64,000 nucleotides of DNA. Source: Streptomyces sp. RerS4 (lineage in GTDB: Bacteria; Actinomycetota; Actinomycetes; Streptomycetales; Streptomycetaceae). A program made the position numbers and the translations under genes. The stretch's first letter is position 1; each line of letters opens with the position of its first letter. Where the stretch lies: contig NZ_CP097322.1 of NCBI RefSeq assembly GCF_023515955.1, positions 186,001-250,000 of the forward strand, in the 5' to 3' direction. Shown piece by piece: positions 27,120-35,807 of this stretch. A model generated the notes under the pieces. That model was not told the origin of the DNA. It did no database searches and saw nothing but the letters and a program-made list of their open reading frames with translations.

Positions 27120-27716
27120 CTCCTCAGCCTCCGCGCGAAGATCGTGAATCGGGAATGTCGTGGGTGCGGGATGCTCCTTGCACGTTTCTCCGTGCAGTTC
27201 TTCGGGTCGCAGCGCCCGGGCGATGGCCTCGCCCGGACCACAGAATGAAGGATCGAGGTGGAACGTGGTCCGGGTCCCGAAGGGTTTCGGCGCCATGAAC
27301 TCTTCCCTGGGGCCGGTCGGGTCCATCCCGACCAGCTCCTGGCGATAGCCGTGGGCATCCAGCCACACCTCGATGACCGTGCGGACGCTGAGGGCGGCAG
27401 CTGCGGAGGGAGCCCAACGCTGCACGCCGAACATGTCGAGCAGGGAACCGAAGAATCCCGGGAGAAGCCTCCCCCGTTCATCGACGCTGGGGCACTGATC
27501 GCTCTCCACCGTGAAGCTCAGATCAGATCCGATCTCGACACTCATCTGTCCATGCCTACCGTCGCGACGGTGCAGCGCGTCCCAGGCCACCGCCCGCAGG
27601 ACCTCGGTGGGAAGCTCGGGGCTGTCCTGCTCAACCAGAAAGTACGTCTTTGGGCAGCGCCGCACGTGCTCCACGAAGTCAACCACCCGAAGCGGCTCAA
27701 CGGTGAACCTCTCCAT
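27105..27716 (-). CDS. Hypothetical protein
   Basis: 203 residues from the ATG preceded by ggggag. An upstream in-frame ATG exists but lacks a box. Well-formed sequence: VVDFVEHVRRCPKTYFLVEQ, LPTEVLRAVAWDALHRRDG, HGQMSVEIGSDLSFTVESDQ, ALSVRTVIEVWLDAHGY, FHLDPSFCGPGEAIA. The beta-strand pattern DLSFTVESD, followed by a disc-like RTVIEVW helix, faintly recalls the N-terminal region of GyrB/GHKL proteins, but no N-box is present. The family is not assigned. Confidence 0.65.
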   Translation of the reverse strand: MERFTVEPLRVVDFVEHVRRCPKTYFLVEQDSPELPTEVLRAVAWDALHRRDGRHGQMSVEIGSDLSFTVESDQCPSVDERGRLLPGFFGSLLDMFGVQRWAPSAAAALSVRTVIEVWLDAHGYRQELVGMDPTGPREEFMAPKPFGTRTTFHLDPSFCGPGEAIARALRPEELHGETCKEHPAPTTFPIHDLRAEAEESLSP

Positions 27717-27964
27717 TCGCACTCCCCATCTCTGCACGTTTCAGCCGGCCGCAAGTGACAGTGTGCTACCCGCATGGGGCGCCCTCGTCATGTCGACCAT
27801 CTGGGATCAGGGGTTGGTGACATCCGTTCGGCGGGGCGCGAAGGCGTCGGAGTTCGTCATGGCTCCAGTTGAGACCAATCGGGTAGGCGGGCCGGCCACC
27901 TCGGTGTGCCTGCGGGTGTCTGGCCGGCCTGCGGTTATGTTCGCGGGGCCAAAGGGAGGCTGTG

Positions 27965-28357
27965 ATGACTGACCACCCGAACATTGCCGTGTTTCAGCGA
28001 GCCATGGCCGCCTTCACGGCAGGCGACATGGAGGCGCTGGCAGAAGTGTTCCACCCCGACGTGGTGTGGCATAACCCCGGCCAGGGCCCGCTGGCCGGCG
28101 TTTACCGTGGCCGTGAGGCCACGTTTGCCGCGTTCCGGCAGGAATTCCAGATGTCAGGGGGCACGTACCGCCCGCAGCTCCATGATGTGCTCGCCAACGA
28201 CAAGCACACAGTCGCCCTGCTCCACATCACGGCCTCACGTGAAGGCAAGGAGCTCGACATGGACTACGCGATCGTGTTCCACATCCGAGACGGAAGGATC
28301 ACCGAGGGCTGGGACCTGTGGTCCGATACGAAGGCGTATGACGAGTTCTGGTCGTAG
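27965..28357 (+). CDS. SnoaL-like (NTF2 fold) protein
   Basis: 130 residues: FQRAMAAFTAGDMEALAEVFHPDVVWHNPG, then GREATFAAFRQEFQ and GRITEGWDLWSDTKAYDEFW. This is the typical ketosteroid-isomerase-like layout. The ATG follows ggaggctgtg. It is monocistronic, and its ligand or substrate is unknown. Confidence 0.88.
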   Translation: MTDHPNIAVFQRAMAAFTAGDMEALAEVFHPDVVWHNPGQGPLAGVYRGREATFAAFRQEFQMSGGTYRPQLHDVLANDKHTVALLHITASREGKELDMDYAIVFHIRDGRITEGWDLWSDTKAYDEFWS

Positions 28358-28372
28358 CTCAGCGTGCACCCG

Positions 28373-30472
28373 TCACGCCCGCCGTTCCCTCGGTCGAGCC
28401 ACGTGGCGAGCCACGGACCGGTGATCGTGGTCGACCGGCGCCGGCGACGGCCCGCGCTCCGTCACGTGTAGCAGAAGGGCCGGAACGCCAGACTTTCGCA
28501 TCGCCGCGGTGGCAGCCGGCGGGTACCTGACCCTGAGCCAGATCACGATCACGGGTGGAAGGACCACGAACCCCGCCGACTGCCCGTCCGCGCCCGACCT
28601 GATCTGCGGCGGCGGGATCTTCAACGCGGGAACCCTCCCACTGCGCTCCGCCCGCGTGACCGGCAACACCGCCACCGGCAGCGTCGGCGACGCGGTTCTG
28701 GGCGGAGGCGTCCACAACGAGGGCACGGCCACGCTCACGGGCACGCGGATGGACGGCAACACCGTCACCAACACCGACACCGGCACTGGCACCGGCACCG
28801 GACAAGCCGTCGCCGCCGGAGTGAACAACTTCGGCACACTGACCGTGAGCCACGGCACCATCACCCGTAACGCCGCGGTCGCGAGCGGTCTGCAGGCGGT
28901 CGGCGGCGGCTTGAACGACTTCGGTGACGCCTCCGTGACCAGGACGGGCCTCACCGACAAGACGGCGCCCAACACCGGCGGCGGCTTCGCGCGAGGCGCC
29001 GGCCTCGGCAATGCGGGCACCCTCACCATGAGCGGCGGCTCCGTGCACAAGAACCGTGCCGACGACCGCGTCGCCCGGCCGCCCCGGGCCCGGCCGCCGC
29101 ACCACGTCAGCGGCTGGGTTCCGACCGAGACGGTCTCCACCACCGGCGCCCTGCCGCAGGCGTTCCCGGGCGGCGGGACCGATGCCTGGTTCCTCGACTC
29201 CCACCGCCGTCCCGGAGCCGGCGCCGCCGTACCGGGACCGGTCGTGGCAGGGTCGAGCGCGGGCTGCGGATCGCGGCCCGGATCACCGGCAAGGAGGAGG
29301 CCGGCCGGTAGGCCATCGCGGCGGTCTGCGCGGCCTCCCCGAGGGCTTCTCAGTGGCGGAGGCGAAGGGGGATGGTAGTGCGCTCCTGGGAGGTGAGCAG
29401 AGCCCCCGCCCGCAAGGTGGGCGAGGGCTCTATGGGCGCAGTGCTGGTCATTCAGTGGTCTCTTCGGTGGACCAAGGGTTACCTGGGCTTCGGAGGGGCG
29501 CCAGATGCCGATGTTCGCGGCCGCACCGCCGTCCCAGTTCCCTGCGACCGGAGCGTCGCCGGCCTGACCCCAGTCGAGGATCTTCAGGCTGCCGTCGTCC
29601 ATGCGGAGGTGGAACTGGCCCGTGGAGGGACGGAAGACACCGAGGTTGTCGGGGCCTGCGCCGTCCCAGTTGGCGGAGACGGGGAGGTCTCCGGCCTGTC
29701 CCCAGTCGACGTAGGCGACGGACCCGTCGTCGTAGCGCAGGTGGAACTTCCCGTCGCGCCAGACACCCACGTTCGCGGCCGGACCGCCGTCCCAGTTCCC
29801 CGCCACCGGCAGATCACCGCTGTTGGCGACGTCCTCGACGATGTTCTTGTAGCGGTACGGGACGTAGGAGCTGGAGTTCTTGAAGTACGTGTAGGGGATG
29901 ACGCGGCGCACCGCGTGCGGCGGGGTCTGCTCGATGCCGATGTACGACGTCATCGAGGAGTCGGTCCAGCTTTCGAACAGGACGACGTGGGAACCGCTCA
30001 CCGGGTCCGAGGCGTTGTGGAAGAGCAGCATGTCGCCCTCGCGGAGCTCGCTCTTCGATATGCGGTCCGCGTAGGTGTCGAGGTTGCCGGTCCAGGCGCT
30101 GGTCCCGAGCCCCCAGGCCATGGACACCAGGCCGGAGCAGTCTGTGCGGTAGCCGTCGCGGTAGGCGCTCTGGCTGTACGGGACCTGGGCGTCTACCCAG
30201 GTCTTGGCCCGCTCGATGACGGTGCTGCGGGAGATCGGGCCAAGGGCCTCCGCTGATGCGGCGGCGGAGAGGGCGCCCGCGGTCCCGGAGTCCTGCAGAG
30301 GGACCGGCCGGCCCTGGGGGCGTGCGACATCGGGCTCCACCGACACGGTGGCCGGCGTGGCGGCGCTCTGGACGCCGACGGAGTGGGCGGGCATGACGGA
30401 CAGGACGAGCGAGGCAGCGCAGGCGGCGGTCACGATGCTCGCGGTGCGGAAGGCCGAGGACTTGGCGGACAA
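28373..30472 (-). CDS. Secreted NlpC/P60 cell-wall peptidase with C-terminal WD-like repeats (natural end near 29490; frame reads on)
   Basis: The TTG start is chosen from aaggag five bases upstream. Residues 1-31 form a signal peptide (ASIVTAACAASLVLSVMPAHS). The NlpC/P60-like domain has Cys112 (RTDCSGLVSMAWGLG) and His162 (GSHVVLFE), so it is probably an endopeptidase of peptidoglycan stem peptides. Three repeats of GDLPVAGNWDGGPAANVGVWR follow. Relatives end at about NIGIWRP (29493). Here the frame stays open through the terminator hairpin and across an opposite-strand pseudogene to 28373 (699 residues), which suggests loss of the native stop by a small indel. Confidence 0.75.
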   Translation of the reverse strand: MSAKSSAFRTASIVTAACAASLVLSVMPAHSVGVQSAATPATVSVEPDVARPQGRPVPLQDSGTAGALSAAASAEALGPISRSTVIERAKTWVDAQVPYSQSAYRDGYRTDCSGLVSMAWGLGTSAWTGNLDTYADRISKSELREGDMLLFHNASDPVSGSHVVLFESWTDSSMTSYIGIEQTPPHAVRRVIPYTYFKNSSSYVPYRYKNIVEDVANSGDLPVAGNWDGGPAANVGVWRDGKFHLRYDDGSVAYVDWGQAGDLPVSANWDGAGPDNLGVFRPSTGQFHLRMDDGSLKILDWGQAGDAPVAGNWDGGAAANIGIWRPSEAQVTLGPPKRPLNDQHCAHRALAHLAGGGSAHLPGAHYHPPSPPPLRSPRGGRADRRDGLPAGLLLAGDPGRDPQPALDPATTGPGTAAPAPGRRWESRNQASVPPPGNACGRAPVVETVSVGTQPLTWCGGRARGGRATRSSARFLCTEPPLMVRVPALPRPAPRAKPPPVLGAVLSVRPVLVTEASPKSFKPPPTACRPLATAALRVMVPWLTVSVPKLFTPAATACPVPVPVPVSVLVTVLPSIRVPVSVAVPSLWTPPPRTASPTLPVAVLPVTRAERSGRVPALKIPPPQIRSGADGQSAGFVVLPPVIVIWLRVRYPPAATAAMRKSGVPALLLHVTERGPSPAPVDHDHRSVARHVARPRERRA
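28500..29075 (+). pseudogene. Right-handed beta-helix repeat protein, internal fragment
   Basis: Repeated units such as LSQITITGG, GGGIFNAGTLPLRSARVTGN, GGGVHNEGTATLTGTRMDGN, AAGVNNFGTLTVSHGTITRN, GGGLNDFGDASVTRT and GAGLGNAGTLTMSGG form a parallel beta-helix of the choice-of-anchor/Pmp type. Signal peptide, start and C-terminal end are missing. The frame then runs into unrelated Arg/Pro-rich sequence. It lies antisense to the run-on part of the NlpC/P60 frame. Confidence 0.7.
29399..29431. terminator. Stem-loop terminator after the NlpC/P60 gene
   Basis: Arms agagcccccgccc and gggcgagggctct (13 bp with one mismatch) surround gcaaggt. It sits about 60 bases after the last repeat of the peptidase, where the native stop would be expected. 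This supports the idea that the present frame has lost its stop. Confidence 0.75.
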
Positions 30473-30539
30473 GGCAACTCCTTGTGAAGAGAGAAGTGAG
30501 AAGGAAGGTCGACCGGGTCGTTCGTGGTTCTCCGGCGCC

Positions 30540-30903
30540 TCAGCTCGGGGCGCCCAGCCCGGCGAGCGCGCCGAGGACGGCGGCGTCGGTGCCGATGTCG
30601 TGCGGTGGTGCGGTGGTGCGGGACGCTCTGCCGGCTCGTCGAACTGGAAGCTGGAAGAGCGTGAGGTGGTCCCTCTGACGGACGACGTAGAGGTGGTTGG
30701 TCCGCACGTCGTGGGCGGACATGCCGCCGACTCCCGTCCGGCGGCGAGACCAGGCGGTGCCGTCCTTGACGGTTGAGAGGAACAGCTGCCGGCCGACGGC
30801 GTTGTTGGCCGCACTCAGGTATCGCTGCTGCTGCCGGAGGGTGGCGCCGGCGAAGCTCGCGCACTCGCTCAGCGTGATCTTCTGCGCGCGCAGTTCCTGG
30901 CCT
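30540..30903 (-). pseudogene. Fragment of an unknown protein upstream of the NlpC/P60 gene
   Basis: One open minus-strand frame reads RAQKITLSECASFAGATLRQ, then YLSAANNAVGRQLFLSTVKD, VGGMSAHDVRTNHLYVVRQR and DHLTLFQLPVRRAG. It stops just before the peptidase promoter region. A stop precedes it immediately, so the original beginning is missing. An in-frame ATG at 30722 could start a 60-residue product. The family is unknown. Confidence 0.4.
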
Positions 30904-31111
30904 GCTCAGCGGACCGTCCCGCCGGCAAGGGCCTTCTCAACAGGCGGCTTCGCGAGGCCTTCCGGTAGGACGGACGCGGTGCGCGCCGGGCTTCCCTTGT
31001 CCTGTGCGGCCTTTCCACCCGGTGCCTGGGAGGCCGGCGGAGCCCTAGACAGCCAATCGGCCGTATCTTGCGCCGTCGGGCCGCCGACGCCCCCGAGGGT
31101 GCGTGGCTACC

Positions 31112-31555
31112 TCAGCCCGCACCTGCCGCCGCCCCAGTGGTACGGGTGACCAGGACCAACGGAATCTCGCGGCCCGCCGAGGCGCGGTAGGCCGCGTACG
31201 AGGGCATGGCCGCCACCACCACCGGCCACAGACGCTCCGCCTCCTCGGCGGTCGCCCGCCGGGCGACCGCCGGGAAGGTCTCGGCGCCGACCTGGAGCGT
31301 GACGGCAGGGTGGTCCGTCAGGTTCAGGTACCAGGCCGGATGGCGCTGGGCCCCCGCGTTCGAGGCCGTCAGGACGTACGCCTCGCCGTCCCGTACGTAC
31401 GCGAGCGCCGTGCGCCGCAGCACTCCCGAGCGGCGCCCCCGGGTCGTCAGGAGCAGGTCGCTGATGCCGGGGCGCGGTACCCCGCCGGTCTCCTCGAAGC
31501 GGCGGATGTGCTCGGCGACCCACGGGTTCGGGCTGTCCGTCACCGGTGCCGTCAT
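31112..31555 (-). CDS. Deazaflavin (F420)-dependent nitroreductase family protein
   Basis: 147 residues of the DDN/DUF385 split-barrel family: LLTTRGRRSGVLRRTALAYV, YVLTASNAGAQRHPAWYLNL and PAVTLQVGAETFPAVARRAT. The family uses F420H2 to reduce nitro groups, quinones or enones. The ATG overlaps the TGA of the upstream NAD(P)-binding gene, so the two form an operon. An HxlR regulator is divergent from it. Confidence 0.88.
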   Translation of the reverse strand: MTAPVTDSPNPWVAEHIRRFEETGGVPRPGISDLLLTTRGRRSGVLRRTALAYVRDGEAYVLTASNAGAQRHPAWYLNLTDHPAVTLQVGAETFPAVARRATAEEAERLWPVVVAAMPSYAAYRASAGREIPLVLVTRTTGAAAGAG

Positions 31556-32175
31556 GCCGCCCGCACCCCCAGGTGCGCGGCGTGCACGGTCGGGGCCAGC
31601 GCCTCGTCGAGTACTGCCCGCGCGAAGTCCGCGTGCGTGATCCGCTCGTCGGCGTCGGCCGGGCCGAAGGCGTAGCCGCCCACCGGTTCCCCGTTGGCGA
31701 AATCGCCCGACGGGCTCAGGACCGCCCAGTCGAGGCCCTCGGGCGCGGCCGCCCGCAGGGCCTCGGTCCCGGCGCCGTGGCCGACGTAGAACGGCCGCCA
31801 CTCCTGCGGGTAGCCCGGTGTGTCCATCAGCAGCGGCCCGGCCGCGGTGGGCAGTACGGAAGCCAGGCCGACGGACACCAGGCGCCGCACCCCGGCCCCG
31901 GAGAGGCCCGCCGCGAGGGCGCGGGCCGCTGCGGGGAAGAACTCCCCCGGGTCCGCTGCCATGTCGTACACGGCCGCCACGGCCAGGTCGTGCCCGGCGG
32001 CGAGGCGGGTCACGTCCGCCGCCGAGGTGATGTCGCCGTCGTCGCGCCCCGCCTCGGTGACCTCCAGGCCCCGCGCCCGCGCCTCGGCGACGACCGCCCG
32101 GCCGACGCGGCCGCGGGCGCCGAAGACGACGATCTTCCGAGTGGTCTGTCCCTGTTTCTTCCCCTGGTTCCTCAT
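31552..32175 (-). CDS. NAD(P)-binding oxidoreductase (atypical SDR, NmrA-like)
   Basis: 207 residues. The Rossmann motif is VVFGARGRVGRAVV at about 16-29, followed by VRRLVSVGLASVLP and LDWAVLSPSGDF, the usual pattern of NAD(P)H-binding proteins of this family. No catalytic YxxxK is seen. It leads an operon with the F420-type enzyme. Its start faces the hxlR-type gene across a 59-base gap, so both are probably controlled by that regulator. Confidence 0.87.
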   Translation of the reverse strand: MRNQGKKQGQTTRKIVVFGARGRVGRAVVAEARARGLEVTEAGRDDGDITSAADVTRLAAGHDLAVAAVYDMAADPGEFFPAAARALAAGLSGAGVRRLVSVGLASVLPTAAGPLLMDTPGYPQEWRPFYVGHGAGTEALRAAAPEGLDWAVLSPSGDFANGEPVGGYAFGPADADERITHADFARAVLDEALAPTVHAAHLGVRAA

Positions 32176-32234
32176 GCTCCGGACCTTAGGGAAAGGGCTG
32201 GTTACCGATCGGATACCGGCATACGATCGCGATC

Positions 32235-32651
32235 ATGACGCAGCCGCCGCCGAATCCGCCGCCCCTGGACCCGGAGATGTTCGACCCCGTCTGCCCCTCA
32301 CCCCTGGTCCCGTTCCGGATCGGCGACAAGTGGGCCACGCTGATCCTGCGCTGCCTCCAGGACGGCCCCCGCCGCTTCTCCGAGCTGAAGGTTCCGCTGC
32401 GCGAGATCACCGCCAAGTCCCTGACGCAGTCCCTGCGAGGGCTGGAACGGGACGGCTTCGTCGCGCGCACGGAGTACGAGAGCCCGGCGCGGCGCGTCGA
32501 GTACGCTCTCACCCCGCTCGGGCGGGGGCTCCTGGGGCCCCTCGACGCGGCGTGCGAGTGGACGCGGGAGCACTGGGACGAGCTGCTGGACGTCCAGGAG
32601 GCAGCGCTCGTGGGCAGCCGCGCGGACAACTCCTCGGGCGGGCCCTCCTGA
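32235..32651 (+). CDS. HxlR family transcriptional regulator
   Basis: 138 residues. The MarR-like winged helix of HxlR type is GDKWATLILRCLQDGPRRFSELKVPL, then ITAKSLTQSLRGLERDGFVARTEY and RRVEYALTPLGRGL. The conserved N-terminal Cys before the helix is absent, since CP is replaced by the segment VCPSPLVPFRIG. It is divergent from the reductase operon; HxlR proteins commonly sense electrophiles and regulate such neighbours. Confidence 0.9.
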   Translation: MTQPPPNPPPLDPEMFDPVCPSPLVPFRIGDKWATLILRCLQDGPRRFSELKVPLREITAKSLTQSLRGLERDGFVARTEYESPARRVEYALTPLGRGLLGPLDAACEWTREHWDELLDVQEAALVGSRADNSSGGPS

Positions 32652-32726
32652 CGGAGCGTCGTCCACCCGCCCCGCCCCCACCCCCGGCCAGGCACCGGCA
32701 GTGCCGGCGCACCACTACCCGAACAT

Positions 32727-32764
32727 GGTGCAGGGGTCACCCGAATGTGGGTGACCCCTGCACC
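32727..32764. terminator. Perfect 16-bp hairpin, probable bidirectional terminator
   Basis: ggtgcaggggtcaccc, loop gaatgt, then the exact reverse complement. It lies 75 bases after the hxlR stop and 54 bases after the end of the minus-strand HNH remnant, so it could terminate both. A stem this long and perfect is unusual beside such decayed DNA. Confidence 0.65.
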
Positions 32765-32818
32765 GCGGCCCCGGCCCTCTGCCCCCGCGTACGCGGGCGA
32801 GTCCCGGTCGTGCCGACC

Positions 32819-33015
32819 TATGGGGCGGGGGTGGACTCCACCTCCGTGCCGCCGCAGCCGGCGGCGATGTCCAACAGCCGGTCCCGCTCGGCCTCGTCCA
32901 CCGCAAGTCCGCAACGCAGCTTCGTCTCCGTCCACTCCGCTCCGTACCGGCACAACGCGTCCGGCGCCTGTGGCAGCCACTGCGCCGGGTCCTGGTCGGC
33001 TTTTGGCCGGCTGTT
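32819..33015 (-). pseudogene. C-terminal remnant of HNH endonuclease-family protein (copy 2)
   Basis: Reads RPKADQDPAQWLPQ, YGAEWTETKLRCGLAVDEAE and RDRLLDIAAGCGGTEVE, then a stop. It is nearly the same as the remnant at 15063-15277. Copy 2 keeps its natural stop and a downstream hairpin, while copy 1 has run-on sequence. The HNH core is absent here too. Confidence 0.7.
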
Positions 33016-33159
33016 GGACTGCTGGCCCATCCTCGTCGACCTTGAGCGCGGACACGTGCGGTTCGGGACCCTGGACGAGCGGCATCTGTGGAGGAACCTG
33101 AGCACCTGACGAGGCGGGAAAATGCCCAAGAGCGAGCCTTCTGTAACACCCTTTAGATC

Positions 33160-33265
33160 GCGGACATGATGCGGGAGAAGAGCACGGTCCGGAAGATCGC
33201 GGCGGACCTGAGGCGGAGTCCTTCGACCATCAGCCGCGAGATAGGCCACAAGGTGGCATCCCATC
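33160..33265 (+). pseudogene. IS30-family transposase HTH fragment
   Basis: Encodes IADMMREKSTVRKIAADLRRSPSTISREIG, the N-terminal helix-turn-helix of IS30 transposases, then loses homology. The DDE domain is absent. The preceding aacaccctttag is shared with the scar near 4206. Confidence 0.7.
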
Positions 33266-33630
33266 ACGCCAGTAGTGCCCCTCCGCGGCTGCGTCGAACC
33301 TGTCGGTGTGGGCCGCCCCCGGTCAGGCGCCGGTGGCGGCCGGGACGGGGTCCGGACCGGGTCCGGAGCCGATGATCTGTGCGAGCAGGTTGAGGCCGGG
33401 ACGGTCCACGGGTCGGGTGGTGGCGTTGAGGATGACAACTGCGGCTCAGTGTTCGGGGGCTATGGCCAGCAGCGAGGGTGGCCGGCCGACGCGGTTGAAA
33501 CGGAGAGGTGGGCACCGTGACGTGTCCAAGACAGACAGGCGCCAGGACTTGCGGATCGGCAGCGGACCGTATTGGCTTTTTTCGATCTTGCCCAGCGACA
33601 GCGCTGTGCAGACAGACCAGGGGGAACCAG

Positions 33631-34293
33631 ATGCGCACTCACCGAATTCGTGGATTAGCAGCCGCTGTTGCAGTGTCCGGCTTGATCGCCGGCTTGACTC
33701 TCGCGACAGGCGTGGCTCAGGCACGCAACGCGACGGCGGCTCTGACAGCGAGCTCCACCTGCACGCCGGCTCCGAGCCGCCCAGCGAGCCCGACCGGTGC
33801 GCCGACTCCAACCTCCTCTCCGCGCCCGACAACCGAACCCGGCTCCATACCGGACTCGTCGCGCGCCCCGATCGCGGCCTACGCAGCCGATCCGGCACCG
33901 AGCCCACCCGTCACCTCGGAGTCGAGCCCGAGCCCCACCTGCGCACCGACCCCAACCTGCACGCCGGCTCCGAGTCACACACCGGACCCGACCGGCGCGC
34001 CGGCTCCGACGCCGAGCGCTGCCCCTACTACGGGCCCGACCCGTGCGCCGAGCCCTGCCCCCACACGGGTCCCGACCTCCACACCGGTCGCGGCCCGCGC
34101 GCCGATCGCGGCCTACGCACCCGACGCGACCCCGAGCCCGGTCATCACGCCGAGCTCGGGCTGCACTTCGGCCCCGACTCCGGTCCCCACCCCTACGACG
34201 GCCCCCACTGCCACGCGGGCACCCAGCGGCGCGCCGTCTACAACGCCGGGACCCACAACGCTGCCCTCGAATGAACAGCCGATGACGAGCTAG
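33631..34293 (+). CDS. Secreted Pro/Thr/Ser/Ala-rich repetitive protein
   Basis: 220 residues. The signal peptide is IRGLAAAVAVSGLIAGLTLATGVAQA. The mature part is almost entirely P/T/S/A with imperfect repeats: CTPAPSxPAxPTGAPxPTxS occurs twice and RAPIAAYAxDxxPSP twice. Three or four isolated Cys could cross-link. There is no folded domain. It may be a cell-wall spacer or mucin-like protein. The ATG is set by gggggaa upstream. The last codons touch the left end of the IS630 element, so the C-terminus may be truncated by that insertion. Confidence 0.65.
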   Translation: MRTHRIRGLAAAVAVSGLIAGLTLATGVAQARNATAALTASSTCTPAPSRPASPTGAPTPTSSPRPTTEPGSIPDSSRAPIAAYAADPAPSPPVTSESSPSPTCAPTPTCTPAPSHTPDPTGAPAPTPSAAPTTGPTRAPSPAPTRVPTSTPVAARAPIAAYAPDATPSPVITPSSGCTSAPTPVPTPTTAPTATRAPSGAPSTTPGPTTLPSNEQPMTS

Positions 34294-34454
34294 TGCCGCA
34301 TCAGGCAACGTTGACCCTGATGTGCTGGGCCGGAGACTGTCATACTCGCCGTCCTGGGGAGAGTTTTGAGTCGCACCCGATCGTGGTGGCAGGGTGATCT
34401 AACCGGCGGGCCGACCGATCAGGTGTTCACGCTGCTCCGTCAGCCGTTCCGGGG

Positions 34455-34667
34455 TTGATCATCGAACGTCTGGCGGTCACACACCCCGGCGACGATGACA
34501 ACGTGTTCTTCCTGGGGGACGTCGCGGTTCGGGATCGCGTCCAGCTCGATACCGGTCCGGATGGTCATCCGCCGTTCCTGATCGAGGCCGAGTGCCGTGT
34601 GGTGACCTCGGACGTTGCCGAGGCAGTCGCGGCTGTGTCCGCGGGACTGCAGTTCAGGCGACGTTGA
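34455..34667 (+). CDS. Small ORF inside the IS630 element, possible passenger gene
   Basis: 70 residues, TTG start, weak ribosome site. The sequence is protein-like: ERLAVTHPGDDDNVFFLGDV, RDRVQLDTGPDGHPPFLIEA, ECRVVTSDVAEAVAAVSAGL. It does not resemble IS630 transposase or its antisense, and it lies between the transposase stop and the left inverted repeat. Its end overlaps the transposase stop by a few bases. The function is unknown. Confidence 0.4.
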   Translation: MIIERLAVTHPGDDDNVFFLGDVAVRDRVQLDTGPDGHPPFLIEAECRVVTSDVAEAVAAVSAGLQFRRR

Positions 34668-35807
34668 TTTCGGATATGATCTTCCGTAGGTGGTCGTCGT
34701 TGGCGTGGCGGTTTCGCCAGATGATGTAGCGGCGGATCATGCTGCCCTGTTCCTTGTGGCTGGCGTGATCGGTGCCGTCGAGGGTGAAGTAGCGCAGGGC
34801 GGCGAACTGGGCCTCGATGCGGTTCAGCCAGGATGAATTCGTCGGAGTGTAGGCGATCTCGACATTGTTTGCCTCGGCCCAGTCCGCCACCCTGCGGCAC
34901 CGTTTCGTTGTCAGGTGCGGTGAGTAGTTGTCACACACGATCGCGATGCGTTTCTCGGCCGGGTGCAAGGAGCGCAGGTAGCGGCAGAACTCCAGGAACT
35001 TCGAGCGGTTCTTCGTATTCTTGATGTGGCCGTAGAGCTGGTCCTTGCCCAGGTTGTAGGCGGCGAACAGGTGGCGGACGCCGTGCGGCCGGGTGTAGGT
35101 CGCCCGCCTCCTCGGCCTGGGCTCCCGGTCGGGGTCTTTGTGTCGGGATCTTTGTGTCGACGTCCGCGTTCGGCCCACTGGTGTCCGGGGTGGGGCTGGA
35201 GGTTGAGCGGCCCGAACTCATCCATGCAGAAGATGGCTTCGGGTTCTCCCACCTCGGGCGTGACCTCACCGTCGGCGATGGCGTAGAGGTGCTCGACTCG
35301 GGCCTTCTTCGCTGCGTAGTCCGGGTCTTTTGAGGACTTCCAGGTCTTCACTCGTTGAAAGGTGCCACCCTCCTCTCGGAGCAGGATGCGCAGGCCCTCA
35401 TGGCTGATGTCGTCGACCACCCCCTCGGCCACCAGGAAGTCGGTCAGTTTGACCAGGCTCCAGGTCGAGAACGGCAGGCCGTGCTCGGCCGGCCTGGACT
35501 TGGCCATCTTCTTGATTTCGCGCCGCTCGGGCAGCGTGAAGGTCTTCGGCCGTCCGCCTTTGTACTTCGGGTAGAGCGATGCGAAGCCGTCGGTGTTGAA
35601 GTTGTGGATCACGTCCCGGACCCGGTCCGCGCTGGTGAAGGTGACCTCCGCGATCTTTGCTACGGCCATGCCCTGCGCAGACAGCAGCACCGTCTGGGCC
35701 CGCCGCCACGTCACCACTGGCCCCGTGCCCCGACGGACGATCCGCAGTAACCGTCGGCCCTCATCGTCATCGATCTCACGGACGCGTACTCGTTCAGCCC
35801 CCTGCAC
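34654..35807 (-). pseudogene. IS630-family transposase, frameshifted by a 14-bp tandem duplication
   Basis: The front part has HTH blocks (LLSAQGMAVAKIAEVTFTSADRVRD; KGGRPKTFTLPERREIKKMA) and the first catalytic Asp in AIFCMDEFGPLNLQP. The frame breaks near 35150. In the next frame come IAIVCDNYSPHLTTKR (second Asp) and YTPTNSSWLNRIEAQFAALR (catalytic Glu). At the break the word tctttgtgtcg is repeated 14 bases apart. Removing one 14-base unit joins the frames exactly (RRHKDPDREPRPRRR). Without that duplication the transposase would be complete. Confidence 0.88.

Noticed and set aside
33306..34274. Alternative frame over the Pro/Thr-rich gene with Asp/His/Pro repeats
   Set aside because: The repeat structure makes every frame look periodic. 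Only the frame starting at 33631 has a signal peptide and a ribosome site.
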